Origin: Chitinophagales bacterium
GTDB taxonomy: Bacteria > Bacteroidota > Bacteroidia > Chitinophagales > UBA10324
Reading direction: 5' to 3'
NCBI GenBank assembly: GCA_013816805.1
Contig: JACDDS010000001.1
Location: 1-64,000, forward strand
DNA: 64,000 nt
Shown: positions 17,650 through 26,322 of the stretch, in pieces
Layout of the letters: every line of letters begins with the position of its first letter
How positions within the stretch are numbered: position 1 is the stretch's first letter
Translations under genes and position numbers: made by a program
The notes under the pieces: generated by a model
The model's input: the letters and a program-made list of their open reading frames with translations, nothing else
Database searches by the model: none
What the model was told of the DNA's origin: nothing

Positions 17650-18939
17650 TTGTATCAGGAGTTGATTAACAAGGATTTTAAGCTGGCAGTAATCGGGCTC
17701 GGTTATGTGGGACTACCTATTGCGCTTGAATTCGCAAAAAGAATTTCAGTAATTGGCTTTGATATAAATGAAAAGCGGGTGGAGATGATGCGTAAAAGCA
17801 TTGATCCCAGCAGTGAATTAAAAAAGGAAGATTTTCTTGGATGTGATATTGAATTCACAACTGATAAAGAAATACTGCGCCAGGCAAAATTTTTCATAGT
17901 CGCTGTTCCTACACCGGTAGATGACCATAATGTTCCGGATTTAAAACCCCTTATTAACTCTTCACAGTCTATTGGAAGCATACTTAAAAAGGGCGACTAT
18001 ATAGTATATGAGTCTACCACTTATCCCGGCTGTACGGAAGAAGACTGTCTTCCCATTCTCGAAGAGAGATCCGGCCTGAAATTGAATCGCGACTTCAAGC
18101 TGGGTTACTCCCCTGAACGCATTAATCCGGGTGATAAGGATCACACCATTACCAACATCTTAAAGGTAGTATCCGCATGCGACCTTGAATCTTTGGATGA
18201 GATTGCCAAAGTTTACAGCATTGTAGTAAAGGCTGGCATCTATAAAGCTGTCTCAATTAAAGTAGCAGAAGCTGCAAAGATCATTGAAAACACACAGCGT
18301 GATGTTAACATTGCACTGATGAACGAATTGTCAAGAATTTTTCAAAGGCTTGGGATTAATACCTATGATGTATTGGAAGCAGCAGCCACCAAATGGAATT
18401 TTCTAAAATTTAATCCGGGTCTTGTTGGCGGGCATTGCATTAGCGTAGATCCCTATTATCTTACTTACAAGGCCCAGGCGCTGGGATATGAACCGGAAGT
18501 GATCACCAGCGGACGAAGGATTAATGATGATATGGGTCCTTACATTGCCCGCCGTACCGTACAGCTGCTTACACAGGCTGGCAAAGATCCCGGGAAATCG
18601 AAGGTGCTGGTGATGGGAGCTACTTTCAAAGAAAATGTTACCGATATCCGAAATTCGAAAGTCGTTGATCTGGTAAATGAATTAAAGCAGTTTAGCGTGA
18701 ATGTGGAAGTTACTGATCCTTATGCTTCTTCAGCCGAAGTGCTTCACGAATATGGCTTTTCTCTTGTTTCAGAAATTGCGAATAACTATGATGCTGTGAT
18801 TGTTGCAGTAAGCCATCGAGAATACCGCGAATTTAATGAGGCGTACTTTCTTTCTATCACTACACCTAACGCCATCGTTATAGATGTGAAAGGTATTTTG
18901 AGGAAAAAAATTGAAACCCTGATATACTGGTCTCTTTAG
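17650..18939 (+). CDS. Nucleotide-sugar 6-dehydrogenase (TviB/WbpO family)
   Basis: A 429-residue NAD-dependent UDP-sugar dehydrogenase. The Rossmann motif GLGYVGLPIA lies at 16-25, the SPERINPGD motif near 154-162, and the catalytic Cys is Cys263 in GLVGGHCISVDPYYL. This ERINPGD plus GGHCI pattern is that of TviB/WbpO, which oxidise UDP-GalNAc or UDP-GlcNAc to the uronic acid, rather than Ugd. A TviC/WbpP-like epimerase at 22770 makes UDP-GalNAcA the best guess. Alternatively it supplies UDP-GlcNAcA to the WbpE/WbpD route. Start is TTG 17650; a second TTG at 17662 preceded by AGGAG is possible. Confidence 0.9.
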   Translation: MYQELINKDFKLAVIGLGYVGLPIALEFAKRISVIGFDINEKRVEMMRKSIDPSSELKKEDFLGCDIEFTTDKEILRQAKFFIVAVPTPVDDHNVPDLKPLINSSQSIGSILKKGDYIVYESTTYPGCTEEDCLPILEERSGLKLNRDFKLGYSPERINPGDKDHTITNILKVVSACDLESLDEIAKVYSIVVKAGIYKAVSIKVAEAAKIIENTQRDVNIALMNELSRIFQRLGINTYDVLEAAATKWNFLKFNPGLVGGHCISVDPYYLTYKAQALGYEPEVITSGRRINDDMGPYIARRTVQLLTQAGKDPGKSKVLVMGATFKENVTDIRNSKVVDLVNELKQFSVNVEVTDPYASSAEVLHEYGFSLVSEIANNYDAVIVAVSHREYREFNEAYFLSITTPNAIVIDVKGILRKKIETLIYWSL

Positions 18940-18992
18940 TATTAAATTCGGAAATTCAAACACATAATCAGTTATCAATAAATTCAATAAAA

Positions 18993-20063
18993 GTGGAAGA
19001 GCGAAGAAAAATTTTAATTACCGGCGGGGCAGGCTTCATCGGTTCCCATGTAGTCAGGCTATTTTTAAGGAATTATCCCGATTACCAGGTTTTCAATCTT
19101 GATAAATTAACCTACGCGGGAAATCTTGAAAACCTGTGTGATTTAGAAGATACATCCAATTATCATTTTATCAGGGGTGATATTGTGGATGAAAGTTTTG
19201 TTCGTAAATTATTTGAAGAGTTCCGGTTTGATAGTGTAATTCACCTGGCTGCAGAAAGTCATGTAGATCGTTCTATCTTTTCACCAATGGATTTTATAGC
19301 GACCAATATTGTGGGCACGGTAAACCTGCTGAATGCCGCCAAATCGATCTGGCTTAATCCTCAATCATCAGTTCAGAATCCAAGATTTCACCACGTTTCT
19401 ACAGATGAGGTTTTTGGTTCCTTACCTGGAGAAGGATATTTTAATGAGGAAACCAAATATGATCCCCGTTCCCCCTATTCAGCTTCAAAAGCCAGTGCCG
19501 ACCACCTGGTTCGTGCTTACATGCATACTTATGGTTTACCCATTATTATTACCAACTGCTCAAATAACTATGGTCCTTTTCAGTTTCCTGAGAAGCTGAT
19601 ACCGCTTGCCATTAATAATATCAGGAATAATAGGCCGGTACCTGTTTATGCAAATGGAGAAAATATTCGTGACTGGCTTTTTGTTGAAGATCATGCTGAA
19701 GCAATTGACCTTGTATTCCACAAAGCAGCTACAGGCAGTAATTATAATATCGGCGGCTTTAATGAATGGAAAAATATTGACCTTGTTCTCCTGCTTTGCA
19801 GGATTATGGATGAAAAGCTTGGTCAACCCGAAGGTACCAGTGAAAAGCTGATAACATTTGTAAAGGATCGCGCAGGTCATGATTTGAGATATGCTATCGA
19901 TGCAACAAAAATTTCGGAAGATCTTGGATGGAAACCATCGGTTACATTCGAGGAAGGCTTGCGGAAAACCGTAGACTGGTATCTGGAAAATGAATTATGG
20001 CTTAACCACGTAACCACAGGAGAATACCAGAAGTATTATCAGCAACAGTATCACCAGCGGTAA
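18993..20063 (+). CDS. rfbB: dTDP-glucose 4,6-dehydratase
   Basis: A 356-residue extended SDR that converts dTDP-glucose to dTDP-4-keto-6-deoxyglucose, entry to rhamnose and many deoxysugars. Seen: GGAGFIGSHVV at 11-21, LAAESHVDRS at 86-94, the catalytic DE pair in VSTDEVFGSL (138-139) and Tyr162/Lys166 in YSASKASADHL. Later, RDWLFVEDHAEAI and the GGFNEW loop are typical of RmlB. Start is GTG 18993. No rfbA, rfbC or rfbD is in the window, so dTDP-glucose supply and the final sugar are encoded elsewhere. Confidence 0.95.
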   Translation: MEERRKILITGGAGFIGSHVVRLFLRNYPDYQVFNLDKLTYAGNLENLCDLEDTSNYHFIRGDIVDESFVRKLFEEFRFDSVIHLAAESHVDRSIFSPMDFIATNIVGTVNLLNAAKSIWLNPQSSVQNPRFHHVSTDEVFGSLPGEGYFNEETKYDPRSPYSASKASADHLVRAYMHTYGLPIIITNCSNNYGPFQFPEKLIPLAINNIRNNRPVPVYANGENIRDWLFVEDHAEAIDLVFHKAATGSNYNIGGFNEWKNIDLVLLLCRIMDEKLGQPEGTSEKLITFVKDRAGHDLRYAIDATKISEDLGWKPSVTFEEGLRKTVDWYLENELWLNHVTTGEYQKYYQQQYHQR

Positions 20064-20108
20064 TTGCGGACTTGGATTGTCCATTGCATTACACCTGATC
20101 TAATTTAT

Positions 20109-20996
20109 ATGCGGCGATTCACAATATTTTTAGCTTTATTTTTTTCGATTGAAAAATCTTTAGGGCAGATTTACACTGTGCCCTTTGCGCAGGTGCAACC
20201 TGCCTGGGTTTTTCCTTTGTGGTTTGAAGATGGAAGTGGAGCAAAGGATACATTGTATTTCTGTTATGATCCAACGGCAAGCACCGGACCACCGCTCGAT
20301 ACTTTGATGGGAGAAATAAGACATATTATGGATACAAGTAAGTTTAATGTCTATTTTGATTGCAGTTTTTCTATAGATTTCAGTGTACTAAAAGTCAAGA
20401 TTGATAGTGCAGATTTAGCTAAAGATATTTGTGTATGGAAAGCATACTTGCCACTAAAGATTAAATGGGATAGAACACTTTTCTACAGCGATTCTCTTCC
20501 CTATCCGGATCAATCTCCGGCTCCACGAGCTGAGGGACATTTTTTCTTTGATTTACCTACCGCTTCATTAGATCCTGAACCAAATTGTCTCAGTCCAATA
20601 TTAATGACTGATTCTACAATAACAAGTTTTGATTGTTACGCCACAGATAGCATTATACTTGGGGGTGGCTTTTCTATTATGAACTTTACTCTTGCAGCTT
20701 GGCAGGGAAGGCCATTGAATACGGGTACCGGGATAAGCAACTCTAAAGTAATCGAAGGTTTACAGATATACCCAAATATTATTTCAAGAATGGTTATTAT
20801 TGATAATCAAAAGTCAAACTCTTACTCTTATTTAATCATGAATGCGTCCGGAGAAACTATTCTAAAGGGAATCATTTCTCCTGTAACAAAAACTTTCATT
20901 TATGTTGATGATTGGAATGCTGGCTTATATCTGCTACAAAGTATTAATCATGCAACTGGGAAAAATCTTTCCTTCAAACTTTTGAAGCCAAACTAA
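20109..20996 (+). CDS. T9SS-secreted protein of unknown function, tandem paralogue A
   Basis: A 295-residue secreted protein. ATG 20109 gives a signal peptide (MRRFTIFLALFFS..LGQ); an in-frame start at 20064 would add 15 residues with no support. The mature N terminus reads YTVPFAQVQPAWVFPLWFEDGSGAKDT, nearly the same as the paralogue at 21538. The middle contains short Asp/Ser-rich beta-strand stretches and several Cys residues. The last 75 residues are a T9SS type A sorting domain (GLQIYPNIISRMVIID ... NAGLYLLQS). Immediate placement after rfbB suggests insertion into the sugar operon. No domain with a known function seen; adhesin or structural surface protein would be a guess. Confidence 0.75.
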   Translation: MRRFTIFLALFFSIEKSLGQIYTVPFAQVQPAWVFPLWFEDGSGAKDTLYFCYDPTASTGPPLDTLMGEIRHIMDTSKFNVYFDCSFSIDFSVLKVKIDSADLAKDICVWKAYLPLKIKWDRTLFYSDSLPYPDQSPAPRAEGHFFFDLPTASLDPEPNCLSPILMTDSTITSFDCYATDSIILGGGFSIMNFTLAAWQGRPLNTGTGISNSKVIEGLQIYPNIISRMVIIDNQKSNSYSYLIMNASGETILKGIISPVTKTFIYVDDWNAGLYLLQSINHATGKNLSFKLLKPN

Positions 20997-21002
20997 CTTC
21001 CA

Positions 21003-21098
21003 ATGAAAAAACTACTTAACCTCTCCATCTCACTATTGTTAGCCGTTATTTCTTTTGCTCCCCGCAGCTTCACTCCAAGCAGAGCAATTCGTGATTGA
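21003..21098 (+). pseudogene. Signal-peptide stub of a lost secreted protein
   Basis: ATG 21003 begins MKKLLNLSISLLLAVISFAP, a good Sec signal peptide, but the frame stops at TGA 21096-21098 after 31 residues. Its position immediately after one T9SS cargo gene and before its paralogue suggests the 5' end of a third cargo gene whose remainder was lost. Confidence 0.4.
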
Positions 21099-21420
21099 AG
21101 GGGAAGCTGCGGCATTCAAGGTACTCATACTAAGTCTTTGTAAATGTGTAATCACAACAGAAAGGTTGCTGTGCCTCATAGAATCTTGCCTAAGAATATA
21201 TGAAATCATACAGTGCCGTTATTTCAAATAAAAGGAGCCATTGCAGACAGGTGAACGTGATAAAATAGACATGATGGCTTTCGGAACATGTAGTTCGTGT
21301 TGTCAATTTTTTCCTTAAAATAAGGTGGTACTGTGATTATGCAATTTTACTCCCTATCTTTTTTCTGCAGCTTCCTCCACTATTGCCCAAAGGCGCTCCG
21401 GAGTGAAGCCGCAGGGGAAG
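21058..21420. repeat. Imperfect inverted-repeat element, about 360 bases
   Basis: The left arm, about 21058-21076 (CCCCGCAGCTTCACTCC core), matches the reverse complement of the right arm about 21402-21420 (CCCCTGCGGCTTCACTCC) with one gap and one mismatch. Further copies of the core lie inside: GAAGCTGCGG at 21103-21112, which pairs with CCGCAGCTTC at 21062-21071 as a 10-bp stem, and CTGCAGCTTCC near 21365. No transposase is encoded. It could be a degraded miniature element or a REP-like cluster. Confidence 0.4.
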
Positions 21421-21537
21421 AGTAGCACTTACAGCAGATGGCTAACAACTAACAATTAAGATGGAAATTTAACTGATTCAATGCACAAAACAATTATATA
21501 AATCAGTTAAATCTGTAGCTTGAAAGAAATTTCAAGG

Positions 21538-22440
21538 ATGAAGAAAATATTTCTCCTCTTTCCGCTTATTTTCCTTAGCAAAATTTTATTAGCCCAGGTT
21601 TACACCGTGCCAGGGGCACAAGTACAGCCAGCATGGGTTTTCCCTTTGTGGTTTGAAGATGGTAGCGGAGCAAAGGATACAATTTACTATTGCTATGATC
21701 CTACTGCGGATAATTTTGGAATTAGCGAAGATACAGTATTCGGTGAAAGATTCTTGGAAGAAGACACTTTATCTTTTTTTGTATCGATGTCAGATTTAAG
21801 CAATCCAAACCAAGATATTGCAATAAAGGTAGGAGTAAAAAATGAATTACCTTCTGGAAATATTTATGCCAATAAAGCCAAGCTGCCTTTTAAAATTAAG
21901 TGGGATAAGAACCTTTTTTATGATTCTATATTATTAACTATTCCAGTAACAGATCGATTACCTTATCCGTTGTTTCAAATTGACGTTGAATGTGGTGATT
22001 TTGATCCTGATTATAATAACTGCCCTACGAGTTATCCTTTAATTTTTGTTCCTGAAGATCCTATAGGTTGTTGTCCAAATGGGTTTTTTACTGATAGCTT
22101 TACTTTTATTGGCGATACCGTCGGCCCTCAAAGTTATTTAGCAACGAACTTTTCACTTATTTTTTCGGAGCTGCACATCCCTTTAGGCATTTCTGTAATT
22201 CAAAATAAAGACACCATCTTTGTTTATCCAAATCCTGCAACTGGTTTATTACACCTTAACATCCCTGCGACCAATTCAGGTCTTCTGCAGACTTATAATT
22301 CAAGCGGAAAATTAATTCAATCGTTAATAGCAGATAAAAAAGAATTGGAGATTGATGTCTCTTACTTATCTTCTGGAATTTATATGATCCAGTTTTTTGA
22401 TAATCATCACCGTTATTTCAATAAATTTATTAAGCTATAA
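21538..22440 (+). CDS. T9SS-secreted protein of unknown function, tandem paralogue B
   Basis: A 300-residue secreted protein paralogous to the one at 20109. ATG 21538, preceded by CAAGG, starts a signal peptide (MKKIFLLFPLIFLSKILLAQ). The mature start YTVPGAQVQPAWVFPLWFEDGSGAKDT and the following YCYDPTAD are shared almost residue for residue with paralogue A, and the DNA there is also close. The middle diverges and is rich in Asp, Pro and Cys. The end is a T9SS type A domain (TIFVYPNPATGLLHLNIP ... LSSGIYMIQFFDN). Function unknown. Strong N-terminal conservation with a divergent core suggests duplication followed by diversifying change. Confidence 0.78.
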   Translation: MKKIFLLFPLIFLSKILLAQVYTVPGAQVQPAWVFPLWFEDGSGAKDTIYYCYDPTADNFGISEDTVFGERFLEEDTLSFFVSMSDLSNPNQDIAIKVGVKNELPSGNIYANKAKLPFKIKWDKNLFYDSILLTIPVTDRLPYPLFQIDVECGDFDPDYNNCPTSYPLIFVPEDPIGCCPNGFFTDSFTFIGDTVGPQSYLATNFSLIFSELHIPLGISVIQNKDTIFVYPNPATGLLHLNIPATNSGLLQTYNSSGKLIQSLIADKKELEIDVSYLSSGIYMIQFFDNHHRYFNKFIKL

Positions 22441-22451
22441 ACAAAACATTT

Positions 22452-22700
22452 ATGAAAAAAACTCTTCTTTTAGGTGTATCTATATAATTGTTTGCTCTCC
22501 TTTGTCGGCACAGACCGTTGCAAACGGATATACGATACCCACAGTAGGAACAACCAAGCTTTTATAATTTGTTCAAGTTGATTATAGTGCTGTGCCTTGT
22601 ATGGACAGTTATACTACTCCTGTTTGATTAGCTCCGTTGGGATTTATTCAAGCATTTACAGCATTAAGCACATAGCCATTGGTGATTCAGAGATTTATTT
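22452..22700 (+). pseudogene. Decayed remnant of a secreted-protein gene
   Basis: ATG 22452 starts a signal-peptide-like MKKTLLLGVSI and hits a stop at once. In a shifted frame, coding-like text continues: SAQTVANGYTIPTVGTTKLL, stop, FVQVDYSAVPCMDSYTTPV, stop, LAPLGFIQAFTALST, stop. One frameshift and at least three in-frame stops show a dead gene. The residual text resembles neither paralogue upstream closely enough to name it. Confidence 0.5.
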
Positions 22701-22713
22701 AACCTATAACAAA

Positions 22714-22763
22714 AATTGCTTCGTGCGTTTGAGGCAGTATCTTCGCAGCGCTTCGTAATGACG
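22714..22763 (-). repeat. Dispersed-repeat-like sequence upstream of the WbpP-like gene
   Basis: Read on the minus strand this begins CGTCATTACGAAGCG and ends ACGAAGCAAT. That matches the pattern CGTCATTGCGA...CGAAGCAATC, which I know as a common intergenic repeat in many bacterial genomes. It directly precedes the start codon region of the epimerase, and an open frame extending the epimerase upstream to 22716 is simply translation of this repeat. Only one copy is visible in the window. Confidence 0.45.
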
Positions 22764-22769
22764 TGCGGC

Positions 22770-23753
22770 ATGTACGAGATACCCTTTCACTCCAAACCCC
22801 TTTCTGAATTATCATTTCTGGTAACCGGAGGTGCCGGCTTTATTGGCTCGCATCTCGTAGAGTATTTATTAAAGTATAAAGCGAAGAAGGTTCGCGTGCT
22901 GGATAATCTGCTTACCGGCAAGAAAGAAAATGTGGAGCTGTTTAGCGGCCAGCCAGGTTATGAATTTCTCAATGGTGATATCCGTGATTATGAAACCTGC
23001 CTCAGAGCTTGTGAAGGAACAGACTTTATTTTCCATGAGGCCGCGCTGGGTTCGGTGCAGCGATCAATAAAAGATCCCATTCAATCTCATAATATTAATG
23101 CAACAGGGTTCATAAATATTCTATGGTCTGCAAAGGCATCGGGTGTAAGAAGAATCGTCTTTGCTTCTTCCTCATCCGTGTATGGTGATCATACTTTTCT
23201 GCCTAAAAAAGAAGATATTATTGGCAATCCTCTTTCACCCTATGCAGTTACGAAGTTGTCCAATGAACAATATGCCATGTTGTTTTCTTCATTGTACAGC
23301 ATGGAAATAATTGGCCTCCGGTATTTTAATATTTTTGGCCCAAGGCAGGATCCCAATGGCCCATATGCAGCAGTAATACCGGCTTTTATTCGGGACCTGT
23401 TAAATGATGTTTCTCCTGTTATCTATGGCGATGGCACTCAAACCCGTGACTTTACTTTTGTAGAGAATGCAGTACAGGCAAATATTCAGGCAATACTCAC
23501 CCAGGATAAATATGCAATAAACCAGGTGTACAACATTGCAGCAGGGGAGCCTTTTTCTGTGCTTGAGTTGGTTGATATTCTTAAAAATATGTTAATAAAA
23601 AACATTTCTCCCCGATTCTTATCTGCCCGAAAAGGAGATATTTTACATTCGTATGCTGATATTTCAAAAGCACGACAGTATTTAAAATATCGACCTGATG
23701 TAAATTTAAATACAGGTTTGCGTGTGCTTACAGAACATATTCAGAAGTTCTGA
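22770..23753 (+). CDS. UDP-N-acetylglucosamine 4-epimerase-like SDR (TviC/WbpP family)
   Basis: A 327-residue extended SDR. NAD motif [13 protein letters not shown] at 20-32, then HEAALGSVQRSIKDP at 89-103, which is the WbpP/TviC hallmark, SSSSVYGDH at 133-141, and the catalytic Tyr158/Lys162 in YAVTKLSNE. LRYFNIFGPRQDPNGPYAAVIP also matches WbpP. It should interconvert UDP-GlcNAc/UDP-GalNAc or their uronic acids, and pairs naturally with the TviB/WbpO-like dehydrogenase at 17650 to give UDP-GalNAcA. Start set at ATG 22770; longer starts read through a repeat. The gene is cut off from the other sugar genes by the T9SS block. Confidence 0.88.
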   Translation: MYEIPFHSKPLSELSFLVTGGAGFIGSHLVEYLLKYKAKKVRVLDNLLTGKKENVELFSGQPGYEFLNGDIRDYETCLRACEGTDFIFHEAALGSVQRSIKDPIQSHNINATGFINILWSAKASGVRRIVFASSSSVYGDHTFLPKKEDIIGNPLSPYAVTKLSNEQYAMLFSSLYSMEIIGLRYFNIFGPRQDPNGPYAAVIPAFIRDLLNDVSPVIYGDGTQTRDFTFVENAVQANIQAILTQDKYAINQVYNIAAGEPFSVLELVDILKNMLIKNISPRFLSARKGDILHSYADISKARQYLKYRPDVNLNTGLRVLTEHIQKF

Positions 23754-23835
23754 AATGTAGTTCCAGTCAATGATTTGAATACTTTTTGAATACTTATAAA
23801 AGATAACGATATTTATCAAAATAGAAAACTAATCC

Positions 23836-23843
23836 TATTTTTG
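23836..23843 (+). promoter_or_regulatory. -7 element of the export operon (SLBB-wzz-cpsB)
   Basis: TATTTTTG is a perfect TAnnTTTG match, 22 bases before ATG 23866. An in-frame GTG at 23845 is too close to the element to be used. It likely drives the three export genes through 28228. Confidence 0.6.
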
Positions 23844-23865
23844 CGTGCTTATTAAAAAACCATCC

Positions 23866-26301
23866 ATGAAATTGTTTATGCGATTATTATTATTATTTAT
23901 TTTATTTGGTCGCTTCACCTTTGCCCAACAGCCTTCTACACTCACACAACAGTCACAAGATCCTGCAAATGCACCTTCTACATCCGGATATTTTCAACAG
24001 GGAATCTCTACCAATATAGCAACTATGCAGCTGCTGGGTATCAATCCTACCGATGCTCAAAATGCAAAAAAGCAAATTAAAACAGATGGTACCGGAACCC
24101 CTGCGGGCACAACGCCGGCTTCAACACAAACCACTACCGGATTATCTAATCAGCCACAGCCAACAGCCACGCCTACAGTTACTCCATCTTCTGTTCAGCA
24201 TGTAATGCCACCTGCTTCGGTAACGGATACTGCCAGCGGATTAATTTCTGATACTGCAAGGCTTCCTACGTCTGACATTTTTGGGATGGCCTTTTTCAGG
24301 AATAAGACCATCACTATGTTTTCCAAATCTACAGATGCGCAGGCTATGGGAAATTATATTATAGGTTTGGGAGACCAGATAAGTATAAATGTTTGGGGGT
24401 ACTCCAGCTTTAGCGGTTCTTATACAGTTGATGAAGGAGGGTCTATTTTCCCCCAGGGTGTAGGCAAAATTTATGTTAAAGGATTAACGCTCGATAAAGC
24501 AAAGCAGCTGATAAGAAGCAGGTTTGCTTCTTACCTCGATATGAAGAATTCGCAGATCGAGGTTACCATTGTTTACTCAAGAGTAATTACAGTTAATATC
24601 GTGGGTGAGGTATTCAATCCCGGATCTTATTCTATTCCTGCAACAAACACTGTTTTTAATGCCCTGCTGGCTTCTAATGGGCCTACTGATCTGGGTTCTT
24701 TGCGTAAAATTTATGTGAAACGCCAGGGCCAAACAGTGAGAACGCTGGATGTTTATGATTTTCTTCTGAACCCCCGGGCTAATTCGGATTATTTTCTTCA
24801 AAACAATGATTACATTTTTGTACCTCCTGTCGGAAAATTGATCAGCATCAGTGGTGAAGTAAAACGTCCCTTCCGCTATGAGCTTATAGAGGGGGAAGAT
24901 CTTAGCGATCTGCTCAATTACGCGGGTGGACTCACTGCTAAAGCCTATGGTGCATCTATACAGGTAAGGAGGTATATGGGTAACCAGCTAAAGCTTATTG
25001 ATGTAAATCTGGATAGTCTGACTAAATCAAAAGGTAAATATGAATTGCTGAACGGCGATGAGGTTTTTGTGAGTACGGTACCTTCTCAATTGTTTCAATT
25101 TGTAAAAATCAGTGGAGCAGTGATGCAGCCCGGGCAATTTAATTTTACGCAGGGAATGCGTATATCCGATGTTTTAAACAAATCGCATGGATTAAGAGAA
25201 GATGCTATAACAGACCGGGGTTATATTATTCGTAAAAATGATGATCTTACTTCTACCTATATTCCATTCAATCCTTCGAGTGTGGTCAGTAATTCAAAGT
25301 CCGCAGATAATGTTACACTCAAAAACCTGGATGAAGTTTATTTCTTTGACAGGAATACTTTTAACGATTCACTAAATGTAAATATTAGCGGCGCGGTTCA
25401 TCTTCCCGGCAAATATGCATATGCGAAAGGAATGACTTTAAACGACCTTATACTGGAATCAGGTGGGGTAAAAGCCGAAGCAGCAAATGCAAAAATTGAA
25501 ATTTCCCGATATACGGCCGTTGAAAATGGAGCTATGGTACCTGCCGTAGTTGGGTCAGTAATAGTAGGCAGTGATTTGTCTATTGACACAGCTGGAAGAG
25601 GATATTCGCTGCAGCCTTTCGATATGGTTTTTGTTCGTTCGGTTGCTACTATCGATTCTCAAAATATCGTGATGATAAAAGGAGAAGTATTGTATCCCGG
25701 GCAGTATTCTATGACAGATAAGGAAGAGAAGCTGGTGGATCTTATTCAGCGTGCCGGTGGACTTACACAATGGGCATCGCCTAATCGTGCAACACTGATA
25801 CGCGTAGAAGATGAGAGAGGCATTGTTTTTATGGAATTGGATAAGGCTATTCATGATCCTGATAGCAGGTATAACTTTATACTCCGGCCGGGTGATGTAA
25901 TAGAAGTTCCTTCCAGCAGTGACCTGGTGGCAATTTCAGGACAGATAAATTATCCTTTCAGAGATTCCAGCGGCGTAATCAATGCGCCGTATCATGCCGG
26001 GAAGCGTGCAAAGTTCTATATAAAAAAATATGGGCTTGGCTTTAATAAAGAAGCGAAACGCTCACACACTTATGTGATACAGCCTGGTCAGACACTGCAA
26101 GATCCGCACCGGTGGACATTTATTCGCATTTATCCAAAAGTACAGAGTGGCGCTTATGTTGTAGTTCCATTAAAGCCGCACGACAATACGCCCAAGCCAC
26201 CAGCTGCACCTGTTGATATAAATCAGATTATTGAAAGTGCAATGGTTAAGATAACCGGGCTTTTAACCTTATATGTACTGGTAACCCGAATTAATTTTTA
26301 A
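23866..26301 (+). CDS. SLBB-domain polysaccharide export protein (Wza-like)
   Basis: An 811-residue outer-membrane/periplasmic polysaccharide export protein. A Sec signal peptide (MKLFMRLLLLFILFGRFTFAQ) without a lipobox Cys is followed by a Pro/Thr/Gln-rich linker to about residue 125. The polysaccharide export domain begins at NYIIGLGDQISINVWG and runs to about residue 250, then roughly six SLBB repeats follow (ISGEVKRPFRYEL, ISGAVMQPGQF, ISGAVHLPGKY, IKGEVLYPGQYS, ISGQINYPFR). The C terminus ends in a short hydrophobic segment. Wza is about 380 residues; these long multi-SLBB forms are common in Bacteroidota. It heads a cluster with wzz and cpsB and should form the outer-membrane exit. Confidence 0.92.
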   Translation: MKLFMRLLLLFILFGRFTFAQQPSTLTQQSQDPANAPSTSGYFQQGISTNIATMQLLGINPTDAQNAKKQIKTDGTGTPAGTTPASTQTTTGLSNQPQPTATPTVTPSSVQHVMPPASVTDTASGLISDTARLPTSDIFGMAFFRNKTITMFSKSTDAQAMGNYIIGLGDQISINVWGYSSFSGSYTVDEGGSIFPQGVGKIYVKGLTLDKAKQLIRSRFASYLDMKNSQIEVTIVYSRVITVNIVGEVFNPGSYSIPATNTVFNALLASNGPTDLGSLRKIYVKRQGQTVRTLDVYDFLLNPRANSDYFLQNNDYIFVPPVGKLISISGEVKRPFRYELIEGEDLSDLLNYAGGLTAKAYGASIQVRRYMGNQLKLIDVNLDSLTKSKGKYELLNGDEVFVSTVPSQLFQFVKISGAVMQPGQFNFTQGMRISDVLNKSHGLREDAITDRGYIIRKNDDLTSTYIPFNPSSVVSNSKSADNVTLKNLDEVYFFDRNTFNDSLNVNISGAVHLPGKYAYAKGMTLNDLILESGGVKAEAANAKIEISRYTAVENGAMVPAVVGSVIVGSDLSIDTAGRGYSLQPFDMVFVRSVATIDSQNIVMIKGEVLYPGQYSMTDKEEKLVDLIQRAGGLTQWASPNRATLIRVEDERGIVFMELDKAIHDPDSRYNFILRPGDVIEVPSSSDLVAISGQINYPFRDSSGVINAPYHAGKRAKFYIKKYGLGFNKEAKRSHTYVIQPGQTLQDPHRWTFIRIYPKVQSGAYVVVPLKPHDNTPKPPAAPVDINQIIESAMVKITGLLTLYVLVTRINF

Positions 26302-26322
26302 ACACAAAAATTTTCTTCCACA

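Larger units (their letters stand above)
20997..21537. other. Non-coding, decayed interval between the tandem paralogues
   Basis: This 541-base stretch holds no intact gene. It contains a 31-residue frame at 21003-21098 that reads as a signal peptide and then stops, and several scattered inverted copies of a CCGCAGCTTC-like word (see the repeat entries). The rest shows no codon structure. It looks like debris of a duplicated secreted-protein gene plus a small repeat element. Confidence 0.5.
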
